DNA of 48,207 nt. It comes from Ensifer sp. IC4062. Its GTDB lineage: Bacteria > Pseudomonadota > Alphaproteobacteria > Rhizobiales > Rhizobiaceae. Made by a program: the position numbers and the translations under genes. Positions 1 to 7,889 of the stretch are shown piece after piece (position 1 is the first letter of the stretch; each line of letters begins with the position of its first letter). The stretch covers positions 1-48,207 of the forward strand of contig NZ_JADYVD010000055.1 of NCBI RefSeq assembly GCF_020193575.1, written 5' to 3'. The notes below the pieces were generated by a model. That model did not search any database, was not told the DNA's origin, and saw nothing but the letters and a program-made list of their open reading frames with translations.

Positions 1-567
1 GGAGGCGCGGCCGCTATGGAGATCGCAGGCGCCCGGGCAAATCTCGAAGACTATGCCCGCTATTGCGACACCTATAAAAAATGGGATTGCGCCTGGTATG
101 CGGGCGGCAGAGGCTACGTCGACGACAAACCAGTCGTGGTCGACAAAGTCGACCTGCGCAAAATCGACCGGGCGCGCTTCGAACGGTCGAACCTCGACCG
201 GCGCATCAAATCAGCAGTTCTGATCGACCCCGGTCTCGCGCGAGCCTATGACGTTCAGAGCCTGAAAGAGATCGCTATCCCGATGACTTTCATCAACCTC
301 GGCAGCAGCGGGACGATTCCCGCGGGGGTGATCGCCTCGGGGCTGGCGGCGCTGTCACCCTATGGATCCTACGCCGCCGTTGCCGGTGCCGATCATTTCA
401 GTTTCCTGCCTGAATGCAAGGAAGGTGGGGCCGAGCTGCTGAAATCGTTCGCGGAGGTCGATCCAATTTGCAGTAATGGCGAGGGCCGATCACGTGCGGA
501 TATCCATTCCGCGTTGATTAACCTCGTGCGGGACGCCTTGCAGCGAACCCTCAAAGAGCGTTCGTGA
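1..567 (+). CDS. Dienelactone-hydrolase-like alpha/beta hydrolase, C-terminal part
   Basis: The frame is open from base 1, so the start lies outside the window. The first visible residues (GGAAAM, then AGARANLEDYARYC) resemble the segment just after the nucleophile elbow (G-x-S-x-GG) of predicted dienelactone hydrolases in rhizobia. The Gly-Ala-Arg followed by a Tyr/Cys-containing helix is typical of that group. A later segment with a conserved Asp-His pair (GADHFSF) probably supplies the catalytic histidine. The nucleophile itself is not in view, so activity cannot be judged. The gene ends 11 bp before the convergent lactonase gene. Substrate unknown; the assignment rests on family resemblance only. 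Confidence 0.6.
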   Translation, partial: GGAAAMEIAGARANLEDYARYCDTYKKWDCAWYAGGRGYVDDKPVVVDKVDLRKIDRARFERSNLDRRIKSAVLIDPGLARAYDVQSLKEIAIPMTFINLGSSGTIPAGVIASGLAALSPYGSYAAVAGADHFSFLPECKEGGAELLKSFAEVDPICSNGEGRSRADIHSALINLVRDALQRTLKERS

Positions 568-578
568 GTCGACAAGCC

Positions 579-1463
579 TCAAAGCTGGCGGTCCTCGAAG
601 CGATGGACGGCGGCTCCGGCCACGGGACTGCGGGCCGCGAAAATGCCGCCGGCCCGGCTTTCTTCAGAAGTATCGGCGGGACGCAGGGACGTGACGAAGA
701 GCGTCTTCCGATCCGGTCCGGCGAAACAGGGCATGGTGGGCGCCGGCACCGGGAAGCGATGCGTGCTGACCAACTCGCCTTCAGCGGAGAAGCAATTGAG
801 AACGCCGGCCGAAACGCCGGCGCTCCAGTAATTGCCGTCGACGTCGGTCGCCGCTCCGTCGGGCCGCCCGCTCGTCTCGTCGAGGACGACGAGACGGCGT
901 CGCCCGGAAATCGCCCCCGTCGCGGGATCGAATTGCCAGCGGTCGATCCAGGGTCCGCGCGAATCTGAATGAAAGAGAACGGAATCGTCTGCGCTCCAGG
1001 CGAGACCATTGGAGCAGATGATGTCGCCGACCTCGCGCTCCACCGTGCCGTCGGGCGAGACGCGGTAAAGGGAAGCGACCGGCTGCCGGTCGGCCGCCTC
1101 ATGCATCGTCCCCACCCAGAACGCACCGTCCGGTCCGACCTTGCCATCGTTCAGACGTGTGTCCGGCCTCTCCGCTTCGATCGAGGCTATCTCCTTCGTG
1201 ATCGTACCGCTATCCGGATCGAACAGCACGACGCGGTCCCATTGCGCGAGTACGAGCCGTCCGGAATGGGCAAGTCCGACGCAGCAGGCCCCATGGTCGA
1301 AGGTCCAAGCGATGTGCTCCGCTCCGGTAAGCTCGGCGCGATGGAGGACGCCCTTCTCGATATCGACGAAAAACAGGCAGTTTCGGCGGTCGTCGTAGAC
1401 TGGGCTTTCAGCCACCGTGCAGCGTAAATCGAGCACGCACTCAAATGTTAAGTTGAAGGACAT
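579..1463 (-). CDS. SMP-30/gluconolactonase family sugar lactonase
   Basis: A 294-residue protein of the SMP-30/gluconolactonase/LRE beta-propeller family, which hydrolyses sugar lactones to sugar acids using a divalent metal. The expected metal and substrate residues are in their usual contexts: Glu in AESP near the N terminus, Asn in RLNDGK, Asn in CSNGLAW and Asp in PDGAATD. Two or three ATG codons lie close together (1463, 1475, 1478) and none has a strong ribosome site; I chose 1463 because family members begin shortly before the first strand. Its neighbours include a uronate dehydrogenase relic and a sugar-acid dehydratase, so hydrolysis of an aldarolactone or aldonolactone is the likely job. 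The exact lactone is inferred. Confidence 0.82.
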   Translation of the reverse strand: MSFNLTFECVLDLRCTVAESPVYDDRRNCLFFVDIEKGVLHRAELTGAEHIAWTFDHGACCVGLAHSGRLVLAQWDRVVLFDPDSGTITKEIASIEAERPDTRLNDGKVGPDGAFWVGTMHEAADRQPVASLYRVSPDGTVEREVGDIICSNGLAWSADDSVLFHSDSRGPWIDRWQFDPATGAISGRRRLVVLDETSGRPDGAATDVDGNYWSAGVSAGVLNCFSAEGELVSTHRFPVPAPTMPCFAGPDRKTLFVTSLRPADTSEESRAGGIFAARSPVAGAAVHRFEDRQL

Positions 1464-1537
1464 GTTTGGAACCATCATCTGATTGCTGCCGGTTGGAGAG
1501 AGAACGAGAGTTTCTCGCAAGCCGCGGATTTCTTACT

Positions 1538-1640
1538 GCATGGCTCCTTAAATCGGAACCGATTTAGGGACAAAATCATGCAGAAATTCAAAGTTCTACG
1601 GCTACCTTTGCGCGTCTGGTGGGACACGCGGCGCTGTCGG
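1538..1640 (+). repeat. Dispersed Sinorhizobium-type intergenic repeat, copy A
   Basis: About 100 bp that recurs, diverged, at 15668-15757 and 18140-18235, with a fragment at 35843-35884. It starts with a palindrome of the type TAAATCGG-AACC-GATTTA, followed by a conserved stretch (AATCATGCAG, then TTTGCGCGTCT and CGGCGCTGT). The whole family is intergenic. Such elements are abundant in Sinorhizobium genomes and are sometimes misannotated as short peptides. Confidence 0.7.
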
Positions 1641-1730
1641 CATTTATCGGTTGTCGTTTTCTCTAACATCGCTATTGCTCTTGCTCAACTTGTAAATTAA
1701 AAATACAGGAAACTCGGTACGGAGATTTCC

Positions 1731-2687
1731 ATGAAAACGACCCCCGTAGATGCGACCGACCTCGCCTCTTCCGTGCTTTGCGTGCCGCCGCTGGCGCGTC
1801 AGGCGAATGGCGAGCCGAACAAGACGGAAAATCGGAGACAAGTCGATTGGCTGCTCTCGGGAGGGGTGACCACCTATCTCTACGGCGGCAATGCCAATCT
1901 CTACAATTTCGGCTTGACGGGATTCGGCAGCCTTCTCGACGTGCTCGAGGACATTTGTCCGCCGGACGGCTGGATGATCCCCTCGATCGGCGCCGACTTC
2001 GGCAAGGCGATGGACCAGGCGGCAATTCTGCGCGGGCGGAATTTCCCGACCGCCATGGTGCTCCCCCTCACCTTCCCCTCGACTTCGGCGGGCCTGGTCT
2101 CCGGGTTCGCCAAGCTGGCCGATGCCGCCGGCCGGCCATTAATCGCCTATATCAAGAATGACGGCTTCCTCGATGCCGGCGATGTCGCGCGTCTCTTCCG
2201 CGATGGCGCGATCTCGGCCTTGAAATACGCCGTCGTGCGGCCCGACCCGAAAAACGACGCCTACCTTTCGGCCATCCTCGATGCCATCGGCTCGGGCGAG
2301 CGGATCGTCAGCGGTATCGGCGAGCGACCCGCAATCGATCACGTGGAAATGGGCCTCACTGCCTTCACCTCCGGCTCGGTGTGCATCGCTCCGCACCTCT
2401 CGACCGCGATCCTGAAGGCGTGTCAATCCAATGAGTTCGCTGCGGCACGGGCAATTCGCGAAAACTTCCTTCCGCTCGAGGATCTGCGCGACGCACATTC
2501 GCCGATCCGCGTCCTGCACGAGGCGGTGAGGCTTGCCGGCATTTGCGATACCGGCCCGATTGGCGAATTCCTGTCGAACCTCGACAATGCCGAGCGACTC
2601 GATGCCATCGCCGCGGCTGCGCGAAAGCTCAAGGCCAAGAGCGAAGCGCCAGCCCGCGAGGCTCGTCCGCTATCGGCGAGCGCCTGA
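1731..2687 (+). CDS. DapA-family (dihydrodipicolinate synthase/KDG lyase-like) protein
   Basis: A 318-residue class I aldolase-fold protein of the DapA family. Lys165 (ALKYAVV) fits the Schiff-base lysine and Tyr140 (IAYIKND) the catalytic tyrosine. The family includes dihydrodipicolinate synthase, 2-keto-3-deoxy sugar-acid aldolases and 5-keto-4-deoxyglucarate dehydratases. Its place beside an IlvD/Edd dehydratase, a lactonase and a uronate dehydrogenase relic argues for a keto-deoxy sugar acid as substrate rather than lysine synthesis. The ATG follows a GGAG site at 1720. Whether it cleaves to pyruvate or decarboxylates and dehydrates cannot be told by eye. Confidence 0.8.
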   Translation: MKTTPVDATDLASSVLCVPPLARQANGEPNKTENRRQVDWLLSGGVTTYLYGGNANLYNFGLTGFGSLLDVLEDICPPDGWMIPSIGADFGKAMDQAAILRGRNFPTAMVLPLTFPSTSAGLVSGFAKLADAAGRPLIAYIKNDGFLDAGDVARLFRDGAISALKYAVVRPDPKNDAYLSAILDAIGSGERIVSGIGERPAIDHVEMGLTAFTSGSVCIAPHLSTAILKACQSNEFAAARAIRENFLPLEDLRDAHSPIRVLHEAVRLAGICDTGPIGEFLSNLDNAERLDAIAAAARKLKAKSEAPAREARPLSASA

Positions 2688-2796
2688 GATGGTACCGGAG
2701 ATGGCGCCGCTAAGGCGCCGGGCTCTTGGGCGACGGGTGCCGGCATGGGATCGGATAAGATCGCAATGCCGAAAATCGGCGACATGGGTGTCGATA

Positions 2797-2972
2797 CCCC
2801 CCTCTGCCCTGCCGGGCATCTCCCCCACAAGGGGGGAGATCGAAGGGGCACCGTATTCCACCACAGCCACTTCACGCCGCGAGGTTGACTCAGCCGAAGT
2901 GAAGGAATGGGGAGCCCGCACCTTGCCGATCTCCCCCCTTGTGGGGGAGATGCCCGGCAGGGCAGAGGGGGG
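2797..2972. repeat. RIME-like palindromic element with 45-bp perfect inverted arms
   Basis: Two arms, 2797-2841 and 2928-2972, are exact reverse complements over 45 bp. Each arm contains a smaller palindrome (ATCTCCCCC ... GGGGGAGAT), so the element can form nested hairpins. The 86-bp centre is not symmetric. It fills the gap between the convergent DapA-family and GntR genes. The architecture resembles the Rhizobium-specific intergenic mosaic elements (RIME) described in Sinorhizobium; membership in that exact family is from memory. Confidence 0.8.
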
Positions 2973-3051
2973 TCCAGGCCCAGGCACCTCGAAGAGGCAA
3001 TGCGCGAACCTCGGCGATTGCCACAACGGTCCCATTGCTCGGCGTATCGCT

Positions 3052-3795
3052 CTAGAGATCTCCCTGGGATCCGGTGATGCGGGCCCGCGATTCCGTCAGG
3101 TGATAGCGCATGTAAAGACGCGCGAGCTCGCGGTTCTGGCCGGAAATCGCCGTGAATATCTTGCGGTGCTCTTCGAGAACGCGCCGCCGCCGGTCCTCCG
3201 AACCCTGCCGTGTCAGGCTGAGCGCCATGCGCATCGAGCCGCGCAGAATATCGCCAAGCTCGTCCAGGAGACGCGGGAAAAGCTCGTTGCCCGCAGCCGC
3301 GGCAACGGCAAGATGGAAAGCGAAATCTTCCTCCCATCCCGTCTCGCCGCGGGCAAAGGCGCTCTCCAGCGCCGCCAGTGCTTCACCGATCTGGTTGAGT
3401 TGGGCCTTGGTTCGGCGCATCGCGGCCAGTCCCGCGCACTCGGTTTCGAGCGCCAGCCTCGGTTCGAAGGCCCTGAGATAGCTGGCGATCTCCGCCGAGG
3501 CCGCAAAATCGGTCAGCTTGTTGGACGGACGCGACTTGACGAAGGTGCCGATGCCCTGCCGCGAAACGACCAGGCCGTCCGCCTGCAGCCGCATCAGCGC
3601 CTCGCGGACGACCGGCCTGGAAACCTGGAAGTCGCGGCAGATTCGCGCTTCCGACGGCAATTTCGCCCCCTCGGCCATCTGGCCGCTCGCGATCTGCTCG
3701 AGGATCTGGCCGTAAAGAACATCGGCGAGCCGCTCTCGCCGCGCCGGTTTCAGTTTCAACATCACGTCGTTCAAGGGTCCGCCTTCACCTGTCAT
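3052..3795 (-). CDS. FadR-subfamily GntR transcriptional regulator
   Basis: A 247-residue regulator with an N-terminal winged helix (about residues 12-80; LPSEARICRDFQVSRPVVREAL is the GntR helix-turn-helix) and a C-terminal all-helical FCD ligand-binding domain ending in an H-L-T-E-S-R segment. It is divergent from the sugar-acid dehydratase gene with 56 bp between the starts, so it probably controls that promoter in response to a sugar acid. The start is uncertain: the ATG at 3795 has no clear ribosome site, and the ATG at 3762 (beginning MLKLKP) is about as plausible. Confidence 0.85.
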   Translation of the reverse strand: MTGEGGPLNDVMLKLKPARRERLADVLYGQILEQIASGQMAEGAKLPSEARICRDFQVSRPVVREALMRLQADGLVVSRQGIGTFVKSRPSNKLTDFAASAEIASYLRAFEPRLALETECAGLAAMRRTKAQLNQIGEALAALESAFARGETGWEEDFAFHLAVAAAAGNELFPRLLDELGDILRGSMRMALSLTRQGSEDRRRRVLEEHRKIFTAISGQNRELARLYMRYHLTESRARITGSQGDL

Positions 3796-3851
3796 TTTTC
3801 TGAACAGGTGCAATTTAGCCGACCCGCCCGGGAATGCAAAGGAGGTGAGCG

Positions 3852-5576
3852 ATGACCGGACGCAAGAAACCGGAGGAATTTCGAAGCTTTCGCTGGTTCG
3901 GCGCCAGGGACCTGCGCTCCTTCGGCCACAGGTCCCGGCTTTACCAGATGGGTTATGACCATGCGGAAATCGCCGGCAAGCCGGTGATCGCCATCATCAA
4001 CACCTGGAGCGACATCAATCCGTGTCATGCGCATCTGCGCACCCGGGCCGAGGAGGTGAAGCGCGGGGTATGGCAGGCGGGCGGCTTCCCGATCGAACTG
4101 CCGGCGATGTCGCTGGCGGAAACCTACGTGAAACCGACGACGATGCTTTATCGCAACTTCCTCGCGATGGAGGTGGAGGAGCTCATCCGGTCGCATCCGA
4201 TCGACGGGGTCGTGCTGCTCGCCGGCTGCGACAAGACCACGCCGGCGACGATCATGGGCGCGATCCAGGTCGATCTTCCGACGATCTTCGTGCCGGCTGG
4301 CCCGATGCTGCGCGGCAACTATCGCGGCCGTGCGCTCGGTTCGGGCTCCGATGTCTGGAAATACTGGGCGGAAAAAGAGGCCGGGCGCATTACCGAGCAG
4401 GAATGGAACGTCATGGAGCGCGGCATCGCCCGCTCCTTCGGCACCTGCATGACCATGGGCACTGCCTCGACGATGACGGCGCTTGCCGACACGCTTGGTC
4501 TCTCACTGCCAGGCGCATCGGCCATTCCGGCCGCCGATGCCGGCCATTCGCGCATGGCAGCGCTGTCGGGCGCGCGGATCGTCGAGATGGTCTTCGAGGA
4601 CCTGAAGCCCTCGGACATCCTGACGGTCAAGGCATTTGAAAACGCATTGACCGTGCATATGGCGATGGCCGGCTCGACCAATGCGATGATTCACCTGATT
4701 GCCATGGCACGGCGATGCGGCGTCGAGCTCACCTTGGACGATTTCGATCGCACGTCGGACAAGGTTCCGGTCCTCTGCAACATCCGCCCCACGGGCGAAT
4801 TCCTGATGGAGGACTTTTATTATGCCGGCGGGCTGCCGGCGCTGTGGAAGCAACTGGAGCCCTTGCTGCATCTCGAAGAGCGCAACGTCGTCGGCAGCAT
4901 CGGCGAGGCTATCCGCGAGTTCGAGGTTCATCTGCCGGACGTGATCCGGCCGCTCGATAATCCCGTTGCCGCGCGAGGCGGCACGGCGATCCTGAAAGGA
5001 AACCTCTCGCCCCTGGGCTGCGTCATGAAGCCTGCCGCGGCTGACCCTGCCCTTCTCAAGCACCGGGGACCTGCGCTGGTCTTCGACGATTACGAGGCGA
5101 TGATGGAGGCGGTGAACGACGAGGATCTGGATGTCACCGCCGAGACGGTCCTGATCCTGCGCAACGCTGGTCCCGTCGGTGGACCGGGCATGCCGGAATG
5201 GGGAATGCTGCCCATCCCAAAGAAGCTTCTGAAACAGGGCGTGCGCGATTTGGTGCGCATTTCGGACGCTCGCATGAGCGGTACCAGCTACGGCGCCTGC
5301 ATTCTGCACGTGGCGCCGGAGTCTTATGTCGGCGGGCCCCTCGCAGCCGTCCGCAATGGCGACATTATCGCCCTCGACGTTGCCAACCGGAAGCTGACGC
5401 TAGAGGTCAGCTCGGCGGAGATCGAGCGCCGGCTTTCCGAATGGCGACCGCCGGAGCGCGACTATTCGAGAGGCTTTCTGAAGATGCATGCGGAGCATAT
5501 CCAGCAGGCCCCGGAAGGCTGCGACTTCACCTTCCTGCAGTCGCCCCATAAGCTGCCCGAACCGGAGATCCATTGA
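3852..5576 (+). CDS. IlvD/Edd-family sugar-acid dehydratase
   Basis: A 574-residue protein of the IlvD/Edd family, which dehydrates dihydroxy acids to 2-keto-3-deoxy acids using a [2Fe-2S] cluster and a divalent metal. Cluster cysteines are visible as Cys58 (NPCHAH), Cys126 (GCDKTTP) and Cys199 (GTCMTMG). Lys128 fits the carbamylated metal-ligand lysine, and the C-terminal ARMSGTSYG segment carries the catalytic serine. Length and motifs resemble rhizobial L-arabonate/D-xylonate/galactonate-type dehydratases more than biosynthetic IlvD. A strong AAGGAGGTGAG site precedes the ATG. The uronate dehydrogenase relic begins 15 bp downstream in the same direction, so the two formed an operon. Exact substrate unknown; an aldarate or aldonate is likely. 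Confidence 0.88.
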   Translation: MTGRKKPEEFRSFRWFGARDLRSFGHRSRLYQMGYDHAEIAGKPVIAIINTWSDINPCHAHLRTRAEEVKRGVWQAGGFPIELPAMSLAETYVKPTTMLYRNFLAMEVEELIRSHPIDGVVLLAGCDKTTPATIMGAIQVDLPTIFVPAGPMLRGNYRGRALGSGSDVWKYWAEKEAGRITEQEWNVMERGIARSFGTCMTMGTASTMTALADTLGLSLPGASAIPAADAGHSRMAALSGARIVEMVFEDLKPSDILTVKAFENALTVHMAMAGSTNAMIHLIAMARRCGVELTLDDFDRTSDKVPVLCNIRPTGEFLMEDFYYAGGLPALWKQLEPLLHLEERNVVGSIGEAIREFEVHLPDVIRPLDNPVAARGGTAILKGNLSPLGCVMKPAAADPALLKHRGPALVFDDYEAMMEAVNDEDLDVTAETVLILRNAGPVGGPGMPEWGMLPIPKKLLKQGVRDLVRISDARMSGTSYGACILHVAPESYVGGPLAAVRNGDIIALDVANRKLTLEVSSAEIERRLSEWRPPERDYSRGFLKMHAEHIQQAPEGCDFTFLQSPHKLPEPEIH

Positions 5577-5591
5577 GGACAGGGGAAACGG

Positions 5592-6375
5592 ATGACGACG
5601 CGACTGTTGGTGACGGGAGCGGGCGGTGCCCTCGGCCGCCATGTCCGGCAGGGTTTGAAAGGCTGTGCGAAGGTCCTGCGGCTGTCGGACATCGTCGATC
5701 TTGCCCCGGCCGAGGAGGGCGAGGAAGTGGTCCGGTGCGACCTCGCCGACCGCCAGGCTGTCGATGATCTTGCGCGTGGCTGCCATGCGATCCTGCACCT
5801 TGGAGCGATCTCCGTCGAAGCCGATTTCGACGGGCTGCTTCAGGCCAACATCCTCGGCACCTACAACCTTTACGAGGCGGCGCGAAAGCGGGTGTCAGAC
5901 GCATCATCTTCGCAAGCACCAATCATGGATTTCACCGCATCGGCGAGACGCTCGACCACACCTCGCCGCGTCGGCCGGACAGCCTTTATGGCGTCAGCAA
6001 GTGCTTCGGCGAGGATCTCGCCCGGCTCTACTTCGACAAATATGGCCTAGAGACGGCCTGTCTCAGAATAGGAAGTTGCTTCTCCGAGCCGAAGAACCGG
6101 CGCATGCTTTCCACCTGGCTGAGCCCGCGTGATTTCCTGTCACTGGCGCGCAAGCTTCTTGAGGCCCCGCCATTGGCCATCTGGTAATGTACGGCGCCTC
6201 CGAGAACCGGGAGGCGTGGTGGTCGAACGCGCACCCCGATTTCCTCGGCTGGCAACCGATGGACAGCAGCGAACCATTTCGCCAGGCGATCGAGCGGCGC
6301 GAACCCGGACCGGCGGAAGGCGGCACCTACCAGGGCGGTCGCCCCGCGACGGTCACCGCCCTCCCCGAGGATTAG
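5592..6375 (+). pseudogene. Uronate dehydrogenase (Udh-like), two frameshifts
   Basis: Joined across three reading frames, the translation is a complete NAD-dependent short-chain-type protein like Agrobacterium uronate dehydrogenase. It shows GAGGALG for nucleotide binding, HLGAISVE, then YGVSKCFGE with the catalytic Tyr-x-x-x-Lys, RIGSC and the C-terminal WWSNAHPDFLGW block. The first frame is lost near 5889, where one base is missing after YEAARK. The second frame runs from 5891 and stops at 6185-6187; the last part continues in a third frame from 6184 and ends at 6375. Two independent single-base losses make decay more likely than one sequencing error. The intact enzyme would oxidise D-galacturonate or D-glucuronate to aldarolactones. 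Confidence 0.8.
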
Positions 6376-6456
6376 ATTTCGTTTCATGGGCCCGACCTAC
6401 TGCGTATAGGCCGGACGGCAATGAGCCGTCCGAGCCCCGGACCCGCATTCAGGCGC

Positions 6457-7743
6457 TCAGCCCGCGCGAATGGTCGATTTTCCTTCGCTGACCAGACGCT
6501 CGGCAGCATCCGCGACCGATATGCGGTCGAAGGCAAGCTCATCGGCAATCGGGCGAAATACACGATGGTCGAACTCCGTCGCTCCGAGTGGTGCCGGGGG
6601 CGGATAGCTGCCGACCTGGTCCTTCAGCGCGTTGATATATTCGACCGTTTCCGCTTCCGTCGGGTTGAGCAGCGGCAGTATGGCTTCGCGAACTTTCGGC
6701 GACATTGGCACGCCGCGTTCGACCCCGAGAATCTTGCCGGCTTCGATGTCGTTGACGAAGAAGCTGATGAACTTGGCTGCTTCTTCGCCATGCTCTGTAG
6801 TGGCGCCGACACTCCAGATCAGAGCGGGGCGATAGTAGTGGCCGGAGGGCCCACCCTTCTCGCCTCGCGGCAGCATGCCGATGCCAAGCTTGCTCTTCAT
6901 GATGAGCTGGTAGCCGATCATCTGGTTCGAATAGGCCATGCCGATCGCCGAATAGCCGAGCGCCAGGCAGTTGGTGTCGATCGTATTCTGGTCGAGCGTC
7001 TGGATGTCGGCGCCCACGGTGCCGCCCCGCTTGCGCAGATCCTCCCAGTAGGCATACCACTCCTTGGCCTCTTCGACGCCGAAGCCCAATCCGCTTTCGT
7101 TGAAAAGACTGCTGCCGCGTTGCCTGAGCCAGGCATCAAAGACATAGGTGTAGCGAGCTGCATACGGCCCGCCGCCCTTGCCGGTGGCCTTGGCCATTTC
7201 GACCGCCATGTCGGCGTATTCCGACCAGGTGGTGTCAAGCCCGGGAGGGGTGATGCCTGCTTTTGCGAAGGCATCGGCGTCGTAAAACAGTGCAAAGGAA
7301 TTGAGACCGAGGCCAATACCCCAGAGCTTGCCGTCCACGGTCGTGAGCTTCAGCACGTCCTCGCCGAACTCTTTCACATCCAGCACCGAAGGGACAAACG
7401 GATCCAGGGCGAGGCAGGCGCCGCGCTTCGAGTAATCCGAAATCGTATTGGGCTCGAGCTGGAATATGTCGGCGATGGAGCGACCGGCCATCTGGGTGGC
7501 GAGCTTCGTCCAGTACCCTTCGCCGCTCAAGCTCTCACCGACGACCGTTATGTCGGGATTCTTCTCCTGGAAGAGCCTAGCAACGTTCAATGTTCGCTTC
7601 GAGCGATCGTTGGAGCCCCACCACATGGCGCGCAGACTGACGTTTTCTGCCGCAAAACTCGGCCGGAGGCCACCGGGGCCGAGCGCAATGCCAGCGGTCG
7701 CGCCGGCCGCGCCGAGCATGAATGTGCGTCGATTGAGTCGCAT
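6457..7743 (-). CDS. ABC transporter family-1 sugar-binding protein, orphan
   Basis: A 428-residue extracellular solute-binding protein of family 1, periplasmic. It opens with a twin-arginine-type signal (MRLNRRTFMLG, then an Ala/Gly-rich core ending about residue 31). The ATG at 7743 has an AGGAGG site 8 bp upstream. Frame upstream of it is open but carries the operator region, so it is not coding. Permease and ATPase genes normally follow such a gene; here it ends 82 bp from the decayed uronate dehydrogenase, so none is adjacent. It is divergent from a LacI-type regulator, which probably represses it. Ligand is likely a sugar or sugar acid, not determinable by eye. Confidence 0.85.
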   Translation of the reverse strand: MRLNRRTFMLGAAGATAGIALGPGGLRPSFAAENVSLRAMWWGSNDRSKRTLNVARLFQEKNPDITVVGESLSGEGYWTKLATQMAGRSIADIFQLEPNTISDYSKRGACLALDPFVPSVLDVKEFGEDVLKLTTVDGKLWGIGLGLNSFALFYDADAFAKAGITPPGLDTTWSEYADMAVEMAKATGKGGGPYAARYTYVFDAWLRQRGSSLFNESGLGFGVEEAKEWYAYWEDLRKRGGTVGADIQTLDQNTIDTNCLALGYSAIGMAYSNQMIGYQLIMKSKLGIGMLPRGEKGGPSGHYYRPALIWSVGATTEHGEEAAKFISFFVNDIEAGKILGVERGVPMSPKVREAILPLLNPTEAETVEYINALKDQVGSYPPPAPLGATEFDHRVFRPIADELAFDRISVADAAERLVSEGKSTIRAG

Positions 7744-7810
7744 GCGAATCCTCCTCTCGTTACCTGCCTCGCGCTCTCCTCCAGCGTCCGGCGGACCAAA
7801 ATTCCGCAAT

Positions 7811-7880
7811 AACATTATGCAAAAATCCAAATCGTGCAAGAAATTGTTTCGCTCTTGCAAATTTGCATAATTTGCGCAAC
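7811..7880. promoter_or_regulatory. LacI-type operator cluster between divergent genes
   Basis: The 146-bp gap holds several symmetric sites built on TTGCA. There is a perfect 12-bp palindrome TGCAAATTTGCA (7856-7867), an inverted pair TTATGCAAA (7815-7823) / TTTGCATAA (7862-7870), an inverted pair TGCAAG (7835-7840) / CTTGCA (7854-7859), and TTGCGCAA (7872-7879). LacI-family regulators bind such palindromes. Several half-sites at different spacings suggest cooperative binding or looping. Confidence 0.6.
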
Positions 7881-7889
7881 ATTTGCGAT

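Noticed and set aside
2423..3855. Long frames running across the RIME-like palindrome on both strands
   Set aside because: They read through the repeat and opposite two well-supported genes; open only because of the GC-rich palindrome.
6421..7812. 463-codon open frame on the plus strand opposite the sugar-binding protein
   Set aside because: The antisense protein has a clear Tat-type signal and family-1 layout; the plus frame has neither.
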